Shown here piece by piece: positions 46,778 to 56,201 of a DNA stretch of 59,655 bases; the stretch's first letter is position 1, and each line of letters starts with the position of its first letter. Both the position numbers and the translations under genes were made by a program. Location of the stretch: contig CASDZP010000012.1 of assembly GCA_949285535.1 (NCBI GenBank), positions 1 to 59,655 of the forward strand. The letters are read 5' to 3'. Below the pieces are notes generated by a model that worked only from the letters and a program-made list of their open reading frames with translations, made no database searches and had not been told where the DNA came from. This stretch comes from an uncultured Alistipes sp. (GTDB taxonomy: Bacteria > Bacteroidota > Bacteroidia > Bacteroidales > Rikenellaceae).

Positions 46778-47392
46778 ATGTCATTCAAAGGGACGATACT
46801 GAAAATTATCGACATCAACAATTTATGCAAAATGAATCATTTTGTATATCAGTCGATTAAAGGGCAGTCTATGTTGGTTGACACCGATATGGACTACTCC
46901 GTAATGATGTTCGTTTCGGGCGGGAAAGCGACCTTTGAGATAGAAAACAAGATTTTCACACTCGACAACGAAAAAAAAGTGATTATTCTTCCGCGACATT
47001 CAAATGTGGAACTTGCTTTTTCTGACGATGCGGAGATTGTCACCTATTCTTTCAACGATTATCTCGACCTTTCGACAGAAACGATTGCATCTTTACAACT
47101 TATTGGCAGAGAAGAATATGACGACATACACATGCTCTCTGTCAACGCTTATGCAAACCTGTTGCTGATGGAGATAAAAGCCATGACGGCAGACAAGGAG
47201 ATGAGCGAGGTCATGCACCGCATCTATTTCTTAAAAGTGATTAAGCTTTTGGAAAAATATCACGGAAGTCGGATTTTCGCATCGTTTTTGTCACCGACAA
47301 TCTCGGGACGCTACAAGTCGGTGGAAAAATATCACAAAAAGTTACTCGCGGCTCAAAAAAACACAAGAAACAAGCCGAAACTTGACCTTTAG
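46778..47392 (+). CDS. Cupin-like regulator-type protein without DNA-binding domain
   Basis: A 204-aa protein starting at the ATG 46778. The first ~110 residues form a beta-rich stretch (YSVMMFVSGGKATFEIENK) like the sensing domain of AraC-family regulators; the rest is helical and lysine-rich, with no AraC-type helix-turn-helix. It is a paralogue of the truncated gene at 1-483. Divergent from the DGR target (320 bp between starts) and enclosed by a 19-bp inverted repeat. Could be a sensor acting through another protein, or a degenerate regulator; function unknown. Confidence 0.7.
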   Translation: MSFKGTILKIIDINNLCKMNHFVYQSIKGQSMLVDTDMDYSVMMFVSGGKATFEIENKIFTLDNEKKVIILPRHSNVELAFSDDAEIVTYSFNDYLDLSTETIASLQLIGREEYDDIHMLSVNAYANLLLMEIKAMTADKEMSEVMHRIYFLKVIKLLEKYHGSRIFASFLSPTISGRYKSVEKYHKKLLAAQKNTRNKPKLDL

Positions 47393-47455
47393 GCAAAAAA
47401 ATAGCCGAAAAAACAGCGTTTTTCGACCTAAATAAATAAAAATATAGTGCTATTT

Positions 47456-47474
47456 AAATTCTCTCTTTTGCAAA
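47456..47474. repeat. 19-bp inverted repeat, right arm
   Basis: AAATTCTCTCTTTTGCAAA, the exact inverse of 46487-46505, 63 bp past the cupin-like gene stop. 47475-47658 holds nothing else recognisable. Confidence 0.8.
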
Positions 47475-47658
47475 GAATGTATCTGCAAATATAATAAAAC
47501 AAACAAATAAAACAAATATAAGCCGAGATATTGAAAAGCATCCTTAAAAAGCCAAACGAGAGTCAATCTTCGCCGCAAAGCATCGAAAACGGCCATAAAG
47601 GAGCAGAAAACACGCTACTCCGACACACACAAACAAACTGATAATCAAAAGACAAGAA

Positions 47659-48249
47659 TCACAAAGCCCTGCGGTTGGACAACGCGTGGACAAGGGTCAC
47701 ATCATCGGCGTAATCTATCTCGTCACCAAAGCCGATGCCTCGTGCTATCGCCGTAACTTTTACCCCCGTCTCGGCGAGCTGTCTCGATATGTAATAGCTC
47801 GTTGTCTCTCCCTCTATAGAGGTGGATAGCGCGAGTATAACCTCCGTCACACCGCCGCGGCGCACGTTGTCAACAAGCAGTCCTACTTTCAAATCCGACG
47901 GTCCGATGCCGTCCATGGGAGAGATAACCCCGCCCAACACATGATACAACCCGCGATAACCTCTGGTATGTTCTATCGTCAGGACATCCTTTACCTGCTC
48001 GACGACGCAAATGGTGCTTCTGTCTCTTGTCGTATCGGAACATATCGGACACAAATCGGTGTCGGACAAGTTGTTGCACATGCGGCAACGTTTTATGTTA
48101 CGACGAAAATCTATCAGCGACGACGACAATGCCTCAACGCCCTCCAACGGCTGACGCAAAAGATGTAACGCCAGACGAAGAGCCGTGCGCTCCCCTATCC
48201 CCGGCAATTTCGACAACTCATCGACCGCTCTGTCCAATAACTGTGACAT
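47659..48249 (-). CDS. recR: Recombination mediator RecR
   Basis: A 196-aa protein, part of RecFOR loading of RecA at gaps. N-terminal helix-hairpin-helix (LSKLPGIGERTALRLALHLL), Cys4 zinc finger (CRMCNNLSDTDLCPIC), Toprim domain (ICVVEQVKDVLTIE…) and the C-terminal GDEIDYADDVTLVHAL segment. I start it at the ATG 48249 (MSQLLDRAVDEL); the open frame extends 64 codons upstream through hydrophobic low-complexity sequence typical of AT-rich leader DNA. Confidence 0.95.
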   Translation of the reverse strand: MSQLLDRAVDELSKLPGIGERTALRLALHLLRQPLEGVEALSSSLIDFRRNIKRCRMCNNLSDTDLCPICSDTTRDRSTICVVEQVKDVLTIEHTRGYRGLYHVLGGVISPMDGIGPSDLKVGLLVDNVRRGGVTEVILALSTSIEGETTSYYISRQLAETGVKVTAIARGIGFGDEIDYADDVTLVHALSNRRAL

Positions 48250-48736
48250 AAAAACACCTGTTTTTTTCGCTCCAAAAATAATAATTATTACGCAAAATAA
48301 TCCGACACAAACAGACCAAATAACACGAAAAGACAAAAACTCCCCTGAAATAAAACAAAAAGACAACGCCGTATCTGACTGCCAAAAACAGAAAAACAAC
48401 ACAAAAAGCCGTCCGACAAAACAAAAAGCCATAAAATACAAAAAGAGAGGAGTCTTTCTCGACTGCTCTCTTCTTGTGGGACATTAGAAGTCCCTTACTA
48501 CTAACCCAAACTTAAATAAATGAAGAAACCTTGTTCTTTGCTGTATTGTATATGAAAAACGTTTGCAATCTGTTTTTATTGTATCTCAATAAAAAATTTT
48601 TAATTTTTTTTATACTTTTACATGATGAGCATCTGAATACGGTTTGACCCTGATTCACTCAATCACGCTCTCAATCAACATTTTTGCAAATTGCGTGCCA
48701 AAACAAAATATTTTCTAAAAAAAACTTTAGACAAAC
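48250..48736. other. Divergent intergenic region recR/sialidase
   Basis: AT-rich. 48250-48470 is strongly A/C-rich on the plus strand. No clear TAnnTTTG box on either side; a small hairpin GGGAC/GTCCC is near 48478-48495. Confidence 0.4.
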
Positions 48737-50224
48737 ATGAAATTTCTTGTCCTGACAACAATAGCTCTGTCGATTCTCTCTAACATAAACGCACAAACGA
48801 CAGAAATAGTGCCCGACGGCGAAATTATCGACCACCCGATGATAAGCGGCAGAATATGCAGGCTGACAACAATAAAAACAAACGACAATAGCGGCATAAT
48901 GAGCGTGTCGATAAAAACAGACGCAAAATCATTGCCGGCGATAGACTCTCTCTTTTTACTGACTGACAACAAGATAGTCGAGGCAGCGGCGGCAGACAAA
49001 AAAGTGTCGTTCAAAACGGACAACTCCGACAAAGTGACATTAGCCGCAAAAATCAAACAACATCCCGACATCAAAACAAAAATAAAAATGTCGTTGTCGG
49101 CAACGCTCGAAAACGGAGAAAAAATCGAAATACCTCACAATATAATACCCGAAAGAAGAATCGCCGTGTCGGTCAGGAAAAGCGGCGACGACAATGTGCA
49201 CAGCTTCAGAATACCCGGTCTCGTTACCGCAAATGACAAGTCTCTCGTGGCGGTATATGACATAAGACGTAACAACAGCGCAGACCTTCAGGGTGACATT
49301 CAGGTCGGGATGAGCAGATCGACCGACGGAGGTGTGACCTGGAGCCCGATGAAGACAATCATCGACATGAGAGGATACAACGGTGCGCCCGACGACTGCA
49401 ACGGTGTCGGCGACCCGTCGGTACTCGTAAACCCGAAAGACGGGACGATATTCGTAATGGCTCTCTGGGCTCACGGAATAAAAGGTAAAATGGCGTGGTT
49501 CAATCTGAAACAGGGTATGACTCCCGAAGAGGAGGCGGCACAGGTAGTCGTGGTCAAATCGACGGACAACGGAGAGACATGGTCGGAACCCGTCAACATA
49601 ACAGAGCAGATTAAAGACCCCTCGTGGTTCATAATGTTGCAGGGTCCGGGGCGCGGCATAACCATGAACGACGGTACTGTCGTATTCCCGTTCCAGTATC
49701 TCGACTCGCTCCGCATGCCTCACGCCACTATCGTATATAGCAAAGACAACGGCAAGTCGTGGAGCGTTGGCGCACCCGCAAGAAGCAACACGACAGAGGC
49801 GCAGGCGGTAGAGACAACTGACGGACAGATTATGCTCAACATGAGAGACAACAGAGGCGGCAGCAGAGCCGTAGCCGTAACCGACGACCTAGGCAAGACA
49901 TGGAGAGAACACCCCTCCAGCCGTAAAGCTCTCGTCGAACCCGTCTGCATGGCAAGCATAATAAAAACAGACGACACAAAAGAGCCGTTACTGATATTCT
50001 CAAACCCCTCGCACAAGTCGGAGAGAGTAAACATGACAGTAAAGGCAAGCCGTGACATGGGCATGACATGGAACAACGGGCTGTTGCTCGACAGACGCCA
50101 GAGCTGGGGGTACAGCTGTCTTACAATGATTGACGACAAAACCGTCGGAATACTTTACGAATCTTACGGTCCTGAACTGCTCTTTATGGCAATACCGCTC
50201 AAGGACATTACCGACGCAGAATAA
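48737..50224 (+). CDS. nanH: Exo-alpha-sialidase (GH33)
   Basis: A 495-aa secreted neuraminidase with a signal peptide (cleavage near NINAQ). The N-terminal ~150 residues form a beta domain as in Bacteroides sialidases, then the six-bladed catalytic propeller begins with the FRIPGL motif (catalytic Arg) and YDIRR. Five Asp-box repeats are visible: SRSTDGGVTW, KSTDNGETW, YSKDNGKSW, VTDDLGKTW and ASRDMGMTW. It releases terminal sialic acid from mucins or glycoproteins. No nanA/nanE/nanT neighbours, so sialic acid use would depend on genes elsewhere. Confidence 0.95.
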   Translation: MKFLVLTTIALSILSNINAQTTEIVPDGEIIDHPMISGRICRLTTIKTNDNSGIMSVSIKTDAKSLPAIDSLFLLTDNKIVEAAAADKKVSFKTDNSDKVTLAAKIKQHPDIKTKIKMSLSATLENGEKIEIPHNIIPERRIAVSVRKSGDDNVHSFRIPGLVTANDKSLVAVYDIRRNNSADLQGDIQVGMSRSTDGGVTWSPMKTIIDMRGYNGAPDDCNGVGDPSVLVNPKDGTIFVMALWAHGIKGKMAWFNLKQGMTPEEEAAQVVVVKSTDNGETWSEPVNITEQIKDPSWFIMLQGPGRGITMNDGTVVFPFQYLDSLRMPHATIVYSKDNGKSWSVGAPARSNTTEAQAVETTDGQIMLNMRDNRGGSRAVAVTDDLGKTWREHPSSRKALVEPVCMASIIKTDDTKEPLLIFSNPSHKSERVNMTVKASRDMGMTWNNGLLLDRRQSWGYSCLTMIDDKTVGILYESYGPELLFMAIPLKDITDAE

Positions 50225-50241
50225 AAACACCCGTGAACACC

Positions 50242-50808
50242 ATGAATACAGAGTGCCGTACGGAAACATACTCGAAAACAACAGACCTGAAATCATTTAT
50301 TGAGCGGTTCAGCGACCCCGTGCGAATAGAAGGCTACTGCAAAGAGTGTCGCAACTACGGACGTATGTGGGCTTGCCCTCCCCTTTCCGAAGAGACACTC
50401 AATGCGTTCAGAGGATTTGAGAAAATGACCGTCATCGCCGTAAAGATTATCCCCACCGACAAAAGCCTGCCTCTCGACAAGGCGGCTGAAATAATGAGAC
50501 CCGTGAGGGTTAGATTGGAGAAAATGATGCTCGACGCCGAAAAAGAATATGGCGGAAGGGCTCTCGCCTTTGCGGGAGAGTGTCTTTTATGCGGAGACGA
50601 GAAATGCACGAGACCTCTCGGTAAACCGTGCCGACATCCGCAAAAGGTAAGACCGTCGCTTGAGGCGTGCGGATTCGACGTCAACAAGATAGCCGAAGAA
50701 TTGTTAGGTATTGAGATAAAATGGGGGCATGACAACAAGATGCCCGAATACCTGCTGCTTACATGCGCTTTCGCTCACAACCAAGACAATATTTCAACAG
50801 AATGGTAA
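50242..50808 (+). CDS. DUF2284 family metal-binding protein
   Basis: About 188 aa with the cysteine pattern of DUF2284 proteins: YCKECRNYGRMWACPP near the N-terminus and CLLCGDEKCTRPLGKPCRHP in the second half, suggesting a metal or Fe-S site. Function not established. Start at ATG 50242 (a GTG at 50233 is possible). Overlaps the next gene by a few bases, and follows the sialidase closely, so the three may be one transcript. Confidence 0.8.
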   Translation: MNTECRTETYSKTTDLKSFIERFSDPVRIEGYCKECRNYGRMWACPPLSEETLNAFRGFEKMTVIAVKIIPTDKSLPLDKAAEIMRPVRVRLEKMMLDAEKEYGGRALAFAGECLLCGDEKCTRPLGKPCRHPQKVRPSLEACGFDVNKIAEELLGIEIKWGHDNKMPEYLLLTCAFAHNQDNISTEW

Positions 50809-51512
50809 AAGCCGTATTCAACTGGAGCGGCGGAAAAGATTCCGCTCTCGCACTACGAAAAGCAATCAAATCAGAGAAATATAATATCGTCGCACTCATG
50901 ACGACGGTAAACAAAGAATCCGAACGTTCGACGATGCACGGAATACCGATGGAACTACTTCAACAACAGGCGCAAAGCATCGGGATACCGTTACATGTGG
51001 TCGAACTCGCCCCCAAAGGCGGAATGATTGACTACAACGAGGCAATGACAAAGGCGGTGGAGCATTTCAAAAGCATGGACGTCACCCACTTCATATTCGG
51101 AGACATATTTCTGCACGACGTAAAGGCTTACAGAGAAAAACAGCTCGAACCGCTGGGAATAACGGTTGTGGAACCGCTATGGGGCAAAAGCTCGCCCGAA
51201 ATAATGGAAGAATACCTACAATCGGGACTGAAAACGGTTGTTGTAACGACAACTGCGTCAAGTCTCGGTAAAGAGTGGATTGGAAGAATCATAGACCGAC
51301 AATTTGTCGATGAACTGCCCGAAGAGTGCGACCCCTGCGGCGAAAACGGAGAATATCACACCTTCTGTTTCGACGGCGACATTTTCAGAACACCCGTAAA
51401 ACACTCGCTCGGAACGACTTTTAACAAAAAATATCCCGTAAAACTCGACGACGGCACGATAAAGGAGTTCGAATACTGGTTCGCCGACCTCAATATCGCC
51501 AACGAAGAATAA
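50802..51512 (+). CDS. ATP-pyrophosphatase (diphthine--ammonia ligase-like)
   Basis: A 236-aa adenine-nucleotide alpha-hydrolase of the N-type ATP-pyrophosphatase family (DUF71/DPH6-like). PP-loop FNWSGGKDSALAL at the N-terminus, then MHGIPMELLQQQAQ and IFGDIFLHDVKAYRE. Bacterial members are not diphthamide enzymes in practice (no eEF2); they probably amidate or adenylate an unknown substrate. The C-terminal ECDPCGENGEYHTF is typical of the family. Overlaps the DUF2284 stop by 7 bp. Confidence 0.82.
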   Translation: MVKAVFNWSGGKDSALALRKAIKSEKYNIVALMTTVNKESERSTMHGIPMELLQQQAQSIGIPLHVVELAPKGGMIDYNEAMTKAVEHFKSMDVTHFIFGDIFLHDVKAYREKQLEPLGITVVEPLWGKSSPEIMEEYLQSGLKTVVVTTTASSLGKEWIGRIIDRQFVDELPEECDPCGENGEYHTFCFDGDIFRTPVKHSLGTTFNKKYPVKLDDGTIKEFEYWFADLNIANEE

Positions 51513-51531
51513 ACTCGGACGGTTTTTGTTA

Positions 51532-52308
51532 TCAGTCAAGCGAATCGAACCAGTCACCCGAACGTGTCAAAGCCTTTCGGTCTGTCATGTCGAGCGTCAC
51601 GGGCACGACAGAGACATATCCGTTGGCGAGAGCCCACTCGTCGTTATCCTCCGCTTCGGGTTCGAGGTTGACAAAACGTCCCGTCAGCCAATAATAGTCA
51701 CGGCCTCGCGGATCGACGTTGCGGGTGAACTCCTCGACCCAGTAACCTTTCGTCTGACGACAGACTTTTACGCCTTTTATGTCAGACAAAGGCAAGGTGG
51801 GTATATTGACATTAAGACACACGGGTTCTCCGCCGTTACGTTCAAGAAAACGTTCCAATATCTTACGCACATAGTGGCGAGAGGCTGTCAAGTCAGCCGC
51901 AACATCGTGACTTACCAAAGAAAAGCCTATCGACGGCACGCCATAGCTGTACCCCTCGGTGGCGGCACCCATGGTACCCGAATATATAACGCTTATGTTT
52001 GAGTTGGAACCGTGATTTATGCCTGAAAGTATAAGTGTCGGGGCGTCGTATTTCATAAGGTAGTCAACCGCAATCTTTACGCAATCGACAGGTGTACCCG
52101 AACAGGCATAGACGCTGACATCACCGCTTATGCGCACCTTACGCAGATACAGGGGATTCGCCATGGTTATGGCATGAGACATGCCCGACATACCGTGCTC
52201 GGGCGCAACGACCGTTACCCTTCCGAAATGCGACGCCTCCTCTATCAAGGCGCGCAGTCCTTTGGAATAGACTCCGTCATCGTTGGTTATCAATATGTTC
52301 TGTTTCAT
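51532..52308 (-). CDS. surE: 5'/3'-nucleotidase SurE
   Basis: A 258-aa metal-dependent survival phosphatase. N-terminal LITNDDGVYSKG with the Asp-Asp metal pair, then GTPVDCVKIA and LILSGINHGSN (Asn ligand). Hydrolyses nucleoside monophosphates. It lies 9 bp after the aminopeptidase gene; operon glmM-pepP-surE. Confidence 0.94.
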   Translation of the reverse strand: MKQNILITNDDGVYSKGLRALIEEASHFGRVTVVAPEHGMSGMSHAITMANPLYLRKVRISGDVSVYACSGTPVDCVKIAVDYLMKYDAPTLILSGINHGSNSNISVIYSGTMGAATEGYSYGVPSIGFSLVSHDVAADLTASRHYVRKILERFLERNGGEPVCLNVNIPTLPLSDIKGVKVCRQTKGYWVEEFTRNVDPRGRDYYWLTGRFVNLEPEAEDNDEWALANGYVSVVPVTLDMTDRKALTRSGDWFDSLD

Positions 52309-52317
52309 CTTTTTATA

Positions 52318-54099
52318 TCAGATGTTTTTCGTTCTGCCCAACAGCCACAGCTTCTCTTTGGGAGAGAGGTGCGGACTGAGTTTGTCATATACCTCGGCGT
52401 GATATTTGTTAAGCCAGCGTCGCTGTGAGGCGGTAAGCATTTCGAGATTTATCGAACGCACATTGAACGGGAAGAGCGTAAGTGTCTCGAACGAGAGATA
52501 ACGCCCTTGCGGTGATGACGAATGCTCTACGCACAACAACATGTTTTCCAGTCGTACGCCCCATTTGCCGCGACGATATACGCCGGGTTCGTCCGTAATC
52601 ACCATACCCGGTTTCAGTGTAACCGGGTTCTCGTTCATCCTTATCGACTGAGGACCCTCATGTACACAGAGGTAGTGCCCCACTCCGTGACCTGTACCGT
52701 GAAGATAATTCAGCGACTCGGCGCATAGATGACGGCGCGCCAAAAAGTCGAGCTGACTGCCTCTCGTTCCCTCGGGGAATACGGCGCAGGCGAGGTCTAT
52801 GTTACCTTTGAGCACCAGAGTAAAATCTCTTTTCTGCTCTTCGGTCGGTTCGCCGAAGTGTACGGTTCGGGTAATATCGGTAGTACCGCATATATACTGC
52901 CCGCCAGAATCTATGAGCAGGAATCCATCCATACCTACCCTCTTGCAACCTTTCTCGGGCGCGCTGTAATGAACAATGGCACCGTTGGACTTATATCCCA
53001 CTATCGGTGCGAAGCTGTCGCCTCTGAACATAGGACTGAGCGCCCTGAACTCCGATAGCTTGACACCCAGCTGCCACTCGGTAGGATGTTTTCCGAGATG
53101 CACCTGCTCCTCAAGCCACATATAGAAACGCACCAGAGCGACACCGTCCTCAATCATTGCCCGACGGAATCCGTCCGTTTCCGTTCTGTTTTTTATCGCC
53201 TTTAGCGATGTAATCGCACCAGAAGCGTCCTTTTCCCTGCACAGTTCGGCGCCACATAGCCTCAACAGCTCATAATGACGCCACGAGAGACGTGACGGGT
53301 TATAGAGTACCTTTTTCGAACCGCAACGTGACAGGGCTGTCTCGAACTTGTCGTAATCCATAATCTCGACACCCTCTTTGCGCAACTTATGAATCACCGA
53401 AACGGACAATTTCTCGTTATCGACAAAAAGAATCGCCTTTTCGGTGGTTATCAGCATATACGCCACCACGAGCGGATTATAATCTATGTCTCCGCCCCTT
53501 ATGTTGGTAAGCCACGCTATCTCGTCGAGCGCAGAGACGGGATAGACCATACCTTTTTGCAGACCGAGACTCTCGCGCACTCTTTTTATCTTACCAGAGG
53601 CTCTTTGTCCCGCATACTCGTCTTCAAGCAGTATGACAGGTTCACACGGCATCGGAGGTCTGTCACTCCACAGCTCGTCGAAAATGTCGCCCATTGCCAC
53701 CACGTCGAGCGGGTCGAGCGTATTTTTAAGGCTCTCGAAAGCATCCACGCTGTAAAGGGATGCATCCACGCCCACACGTCCTTTTCCGAGGGTCTTTTTC
53801 AGCCACTCACCTATTGTCGGCGTCTCCTCCAAACCCTCTTTCATGAGTGTTATGCCCGAACCGGCTGTCTGTTCCTCCGCCTGAATCCAATATCTCGAAT
53901 CGACCCACAGAGCGGTCTCTTTAAGCGTCACCACCACCGTACCGGCAGAGCCGTCGAATCCGCTGACATACTCGCGAGACTTCCAATGGTCGGCGACATA
54001 CTCGCTACCGTGCGAATCGCAACTGGGAATTATAAAAGCGGAGAGCTTCTCTCTGCGAAGCAGACCTTTAACCGAATCAATAATCTTCTTTCTCTCCAT
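52318..54099 (-). CDS. pepP: Aminopeptidase P family protein (M24B)
   Basis: A 593-aa cytoplasmic Xaa-Pro aminopeptidase of the long, three-domain eukaryote-like type. Two creatinase-like N-terminal domains and a C-terminal pita-bread domain with metal ligands in LLIDSGGQYICGTTDITRT (two Asp), GTGHGVGHYL (His), DEPGVYR (Glu) and GVRLENMLL (Glu). The start ATG at 54099 gives MERKKIIDSV; an upstream TTG would overlap glmM. Confidence 0.92.
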   Translation of the reverse strand: MERKKIIDSVKGLLRREKLSAFIIPSCDSHGSEYVADHWKSREYVSGFDGSAGTVVVTLKETALWVDSRYWIQAEEQTAGSGITLMKEGLEETPTIGEWLKKTLGKGRVGVDASLYSVDAFESLKNTLDPLDVVAMGDIFDELWSDRPPMPCEPVILLEDEYAGQRASGKIKRVRESLGLQKGMVYPVSALDEIAWLTNIRGGDIDYNPLVVAYMLITTEKAILFVDNEKLSVSVIHKLRKEGVEIMDYDKFETALSRCGSKKVLYNPSRLSWRHYELLRLCGAELCREKDASGAITSLKAIKNRTETDGFRRAMIEDGVALVRFYMWLEEQVHLGKHPTEWQLGVKLSEFRALSPMFRGDSFAPIVGYKSNGAIVHYSAPEKGCKRVGMDGFLLIDSGGQYICGTTDITRTVHFGEPTEEQKRDFTLVLKGNIDLACAVFPEGTRGSQLDFLARRHLCAESLNYLHGTGHGVGHYLCVHEGPQSIRMNENPVTLKPGMVITDEPGVYRRGKWGVRLENMLLCVEHSSSPQGRYLSFETLTLFPFNVRSINLEMLTASQRRWLNKYHAEVYDKLSPHLSPKEKLWLLGRTKNI

Positions 54100-54118
54100 A
54101 ACACTCGTTTTTTGTTGG

Positions 54119-55495
54119 TTAGAGTTTATCGACAACGGCTTTCACCTGTTCCGACAGCTCATCGGCACGTTCTGCCGTGTGAGCCTCGCTGTATATCCTG
54201 ATGATAGGCTCGGTGTTCGACTTACGCAGGTGTACCCACCCGTCGGCGAAGTCAATTTTGACGCCGTCTATGTCGGTGACGCGTTCAGAGGCGTATTTCT
54301 CTTTCAACGCGTCGAGAATGGCATCCACATCGACACCCTCCGACAACTCTATTTTGTTTTTAGATATTACATATTGCGGATATGACGCTCTGAGTTTGGT
54401 CATGGACATTCCCTTACGCACATAGTGGGTAAGGAATAGAGCCACGCCCACCAAGGCGTCACGTCCGTAGTGCAGTTCGGGATATATGACACCGCCGTTA
54501 CCCTCACCGCCGATAACCGCGCCCGTACGCTTCATCTGCGCCACGACATTGACCTCACCGACAGCCGACGCCGTATAATCACATCCGTAAGATGCGGTCA
54601 CATCGGCAAGCGCGCGCGACGAGCTGAGGTTTGAGACGGTAGCACCTTTTCTGCGAGACAATATATAGTCTGCGACAGCCACGAGCGTGTACTCCTCGCC
54701 GAACATCGAGCCGTCTTCAGAGACGAAAGCCAACCTGTCCACGTCGGGGTCAACCACGATACCCATATCCGCGCCTTCCTTGACCACCGCTTCCGATATT
54801 TCGGTCAGATTCGCGGGCAGGGGTTCGGGATTATGAGCGAACCGACCGTCAGGCGTGCAGTTGAGACGAACGACCTCAACGCCCATTCTCTCAAGCAGTT
54901 CGGGAATCACCACCCCACCGACAGAGTTTACCGCGTCAACCACTACTTTCAATCCCGCCTTCGATACGGCATCGACATCCACATCATCGAGCGCCAGCAC
55001 GGCGTCGATATGCTCTTTGTCATACGAGCGACGCTCAACGTGTCCGAGCTCATCCACCTGCGCATACTCGAACTCTTCCGCAAGAGCGTATTCGAGTACC
55101 ACCGCGCCCTCTTTGGCATCGAGGAACTGACCGTCCGCGCCCAAAAGTTTAAGAGCGTTCCATTGTTTGGGGTTATGGCTTGCCGTCAATATGATACCGC
55201 CGTCGGCACCGAGACCCGTCACAGCCATTTCTGTTGTCGGGGTTGTCGCCAAGCCTATATTGACCACATCGACGCCGCACCCGACGAGCGTACCCTCGAC
55301 TATCGATGCCGCCATCGGACCCGACATACGGGCGTCACGACCAAGCACCACTTTTTTTCGTTTCTGAGGTTCTCGTTCTTTGATAAAGCGGCAGTACGCC
55401 GATACAAAGCGCACAAGGTCGAGAGGGGTTAGGTTGTCACCAGCGGCGCCGCCTATTGTGCCGCGGATACCCGATATGGATTTTATCAGTGTCAT
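54119..55495 (-). CDS. glmM: Phosphoglucosamine mutase
   Basis: A 458-aa alpha-D-phosphohexomutase, interconverting glucosamine 6- and 1-phosphates on the way to UDP-GlcNAc. Phosphoserine loop TASHNPKQWNALK, metal loop DPDVDRLAF, sugar loop GGEGNGGVIYP and phosphate loop RKSNTEPIIRIYSEA. A broader phosphomannomutase role cannot be excluded by sequence alone. Promoter-like TAATTTTG at 55521-55528. Confidence 0.88.
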   Translation of the reverse strand: MTLIKSISGIRGTIGGAAGDNLTPLDLVRFVSAYCRFIKEREPQKRKKVVLGRDARMSGPMAASIVEGTLVGCGVDVVNIGLATTPTTEMAVTGLGADGGIILTASHNPKQWNALKLLGADGQFLDAKEGAVVLEYALAEEFEYAQVDELGHVERRSYDKEHIDAVLALDDVDVDAVSKAGLKVVVDAVNSVGGVVIPELLERMGVEVVRLNCTPDGRFAHNPEPLPANLTEISEAVVKEGADMGIVVDPDVDRLAFVSEDGSMFGEEYTLVAVADYILSRRKGATVSNLSSSRALADVTASYGCDYTASAVGEVNVVAQMKRTGAVIGGEGNGGVIYPELHYGRDALVGVALFLTHYVRKGMSMTKLRASYPQYVISKNKIELSEGVDVDAILDALKEKYASERVTDIDGVKIDFADGWVHLRKSNTEPIIRIYSEAHTAERADELSEQVKAVVDKL

Positions 55496-55520
55496 GTCAA
55501 AATTATTTTTACCTTGATAA

Positions 55521-55528
55521 CAAAATTA
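55521..55528 (-). promoter_or_regulatory. -7 promoter element for glmM-pepP-surE
   Basis: TAATTTTG on the minus strand, 25 bp before the glmM ATG. Confidence 0.45.
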
Positions 55529-55661
55529 ATATTTTTCCTTTAAAACGGTTCAAAACAGGCATTTTTTATTGCATAAATCCCATGTTTCCGTCGTTTTTCA
55601 CGCCTCAACCGTCACTTTTACGTAAAAAAGCGACATCGGCGGTGTGTTTTATAGTGATTTT

Positions 55662-56195
55662 CTACCTCGAACGCACATCGGTATCGTCGTCATCGGTCCA
55701 ACGACCCTGCGCCTTCAGCACCTGTTCGATAACATCTCTCACGCATCCTTTGCCGCCGCACACTCCCGACACATATCGAGAGACCGCCTTAACCTCCGCC
55801 ACGGCGTCATTGGGGCATACGGGCATACCCACAGCCGAGAGTGGACGCACGTCGGGCATATCGTCGCCCATAAACATTATGTCATCGAGAGTCAGACCGT
55901 TATTCTCGGCAAAACGCTTTATCGACGCCAACTTATCGCCGCACTCAAGCTCTATATGTTTGACCCCCAGCGACTCGAATCTTTTTCGGACACCTTCGCC
56001 GCGACCGCCTGAGATAAGAGCGAGCGGATAGCCGCGCTTAACCGCCATGGTTACGGCATAGCCGTCCCTTGCGTTAAATGTCCTGAGCGCCTGATAGTCG
56101 GGCGGCAACAGCAACAGCGAGCAGTCTGTAAAAACGCCGTCACAATCGAACACAAAGGCTTTAACCTTTGTCAAATCCTCTTTAAAGTTACCCAT
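55662..56195 (-). CDS. kdsC: KDO-8-phosphate phosphatase
   Basis: A 177-aa tetrameric-type HAD phosphatase without a cap domain: FVFDCDGVFTD (nucleophile Asp), LISGGRG and DIMFMGDDMPD (acidic motif). It removes phosphate from KDO 8-phosphate for lipopolysaccharide core. Begins 6 bp after the DUF2520 gene; third gene of nhaC-DUF2520-kdsC. Confidence 0.9.
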   Translation of the reverse strand: MGNFKEDLTKVKAFVFDCDGVFTDCSLLLLPPDYQALRTFNARDGYAVTMAVKRGYPLALISGGRGEGVRKRFESLGVKHIELECGDKLASIKRFAENNGLTLDDIMFMGDDMPDVRPLSAVGMPVCPNDAVAEVKAVSRYVSGVCGGKGCVRDVIEQVLKAQGRWTDDDDTDVRSR

Positions 56196-56201
56196 AGCAA
56201 T

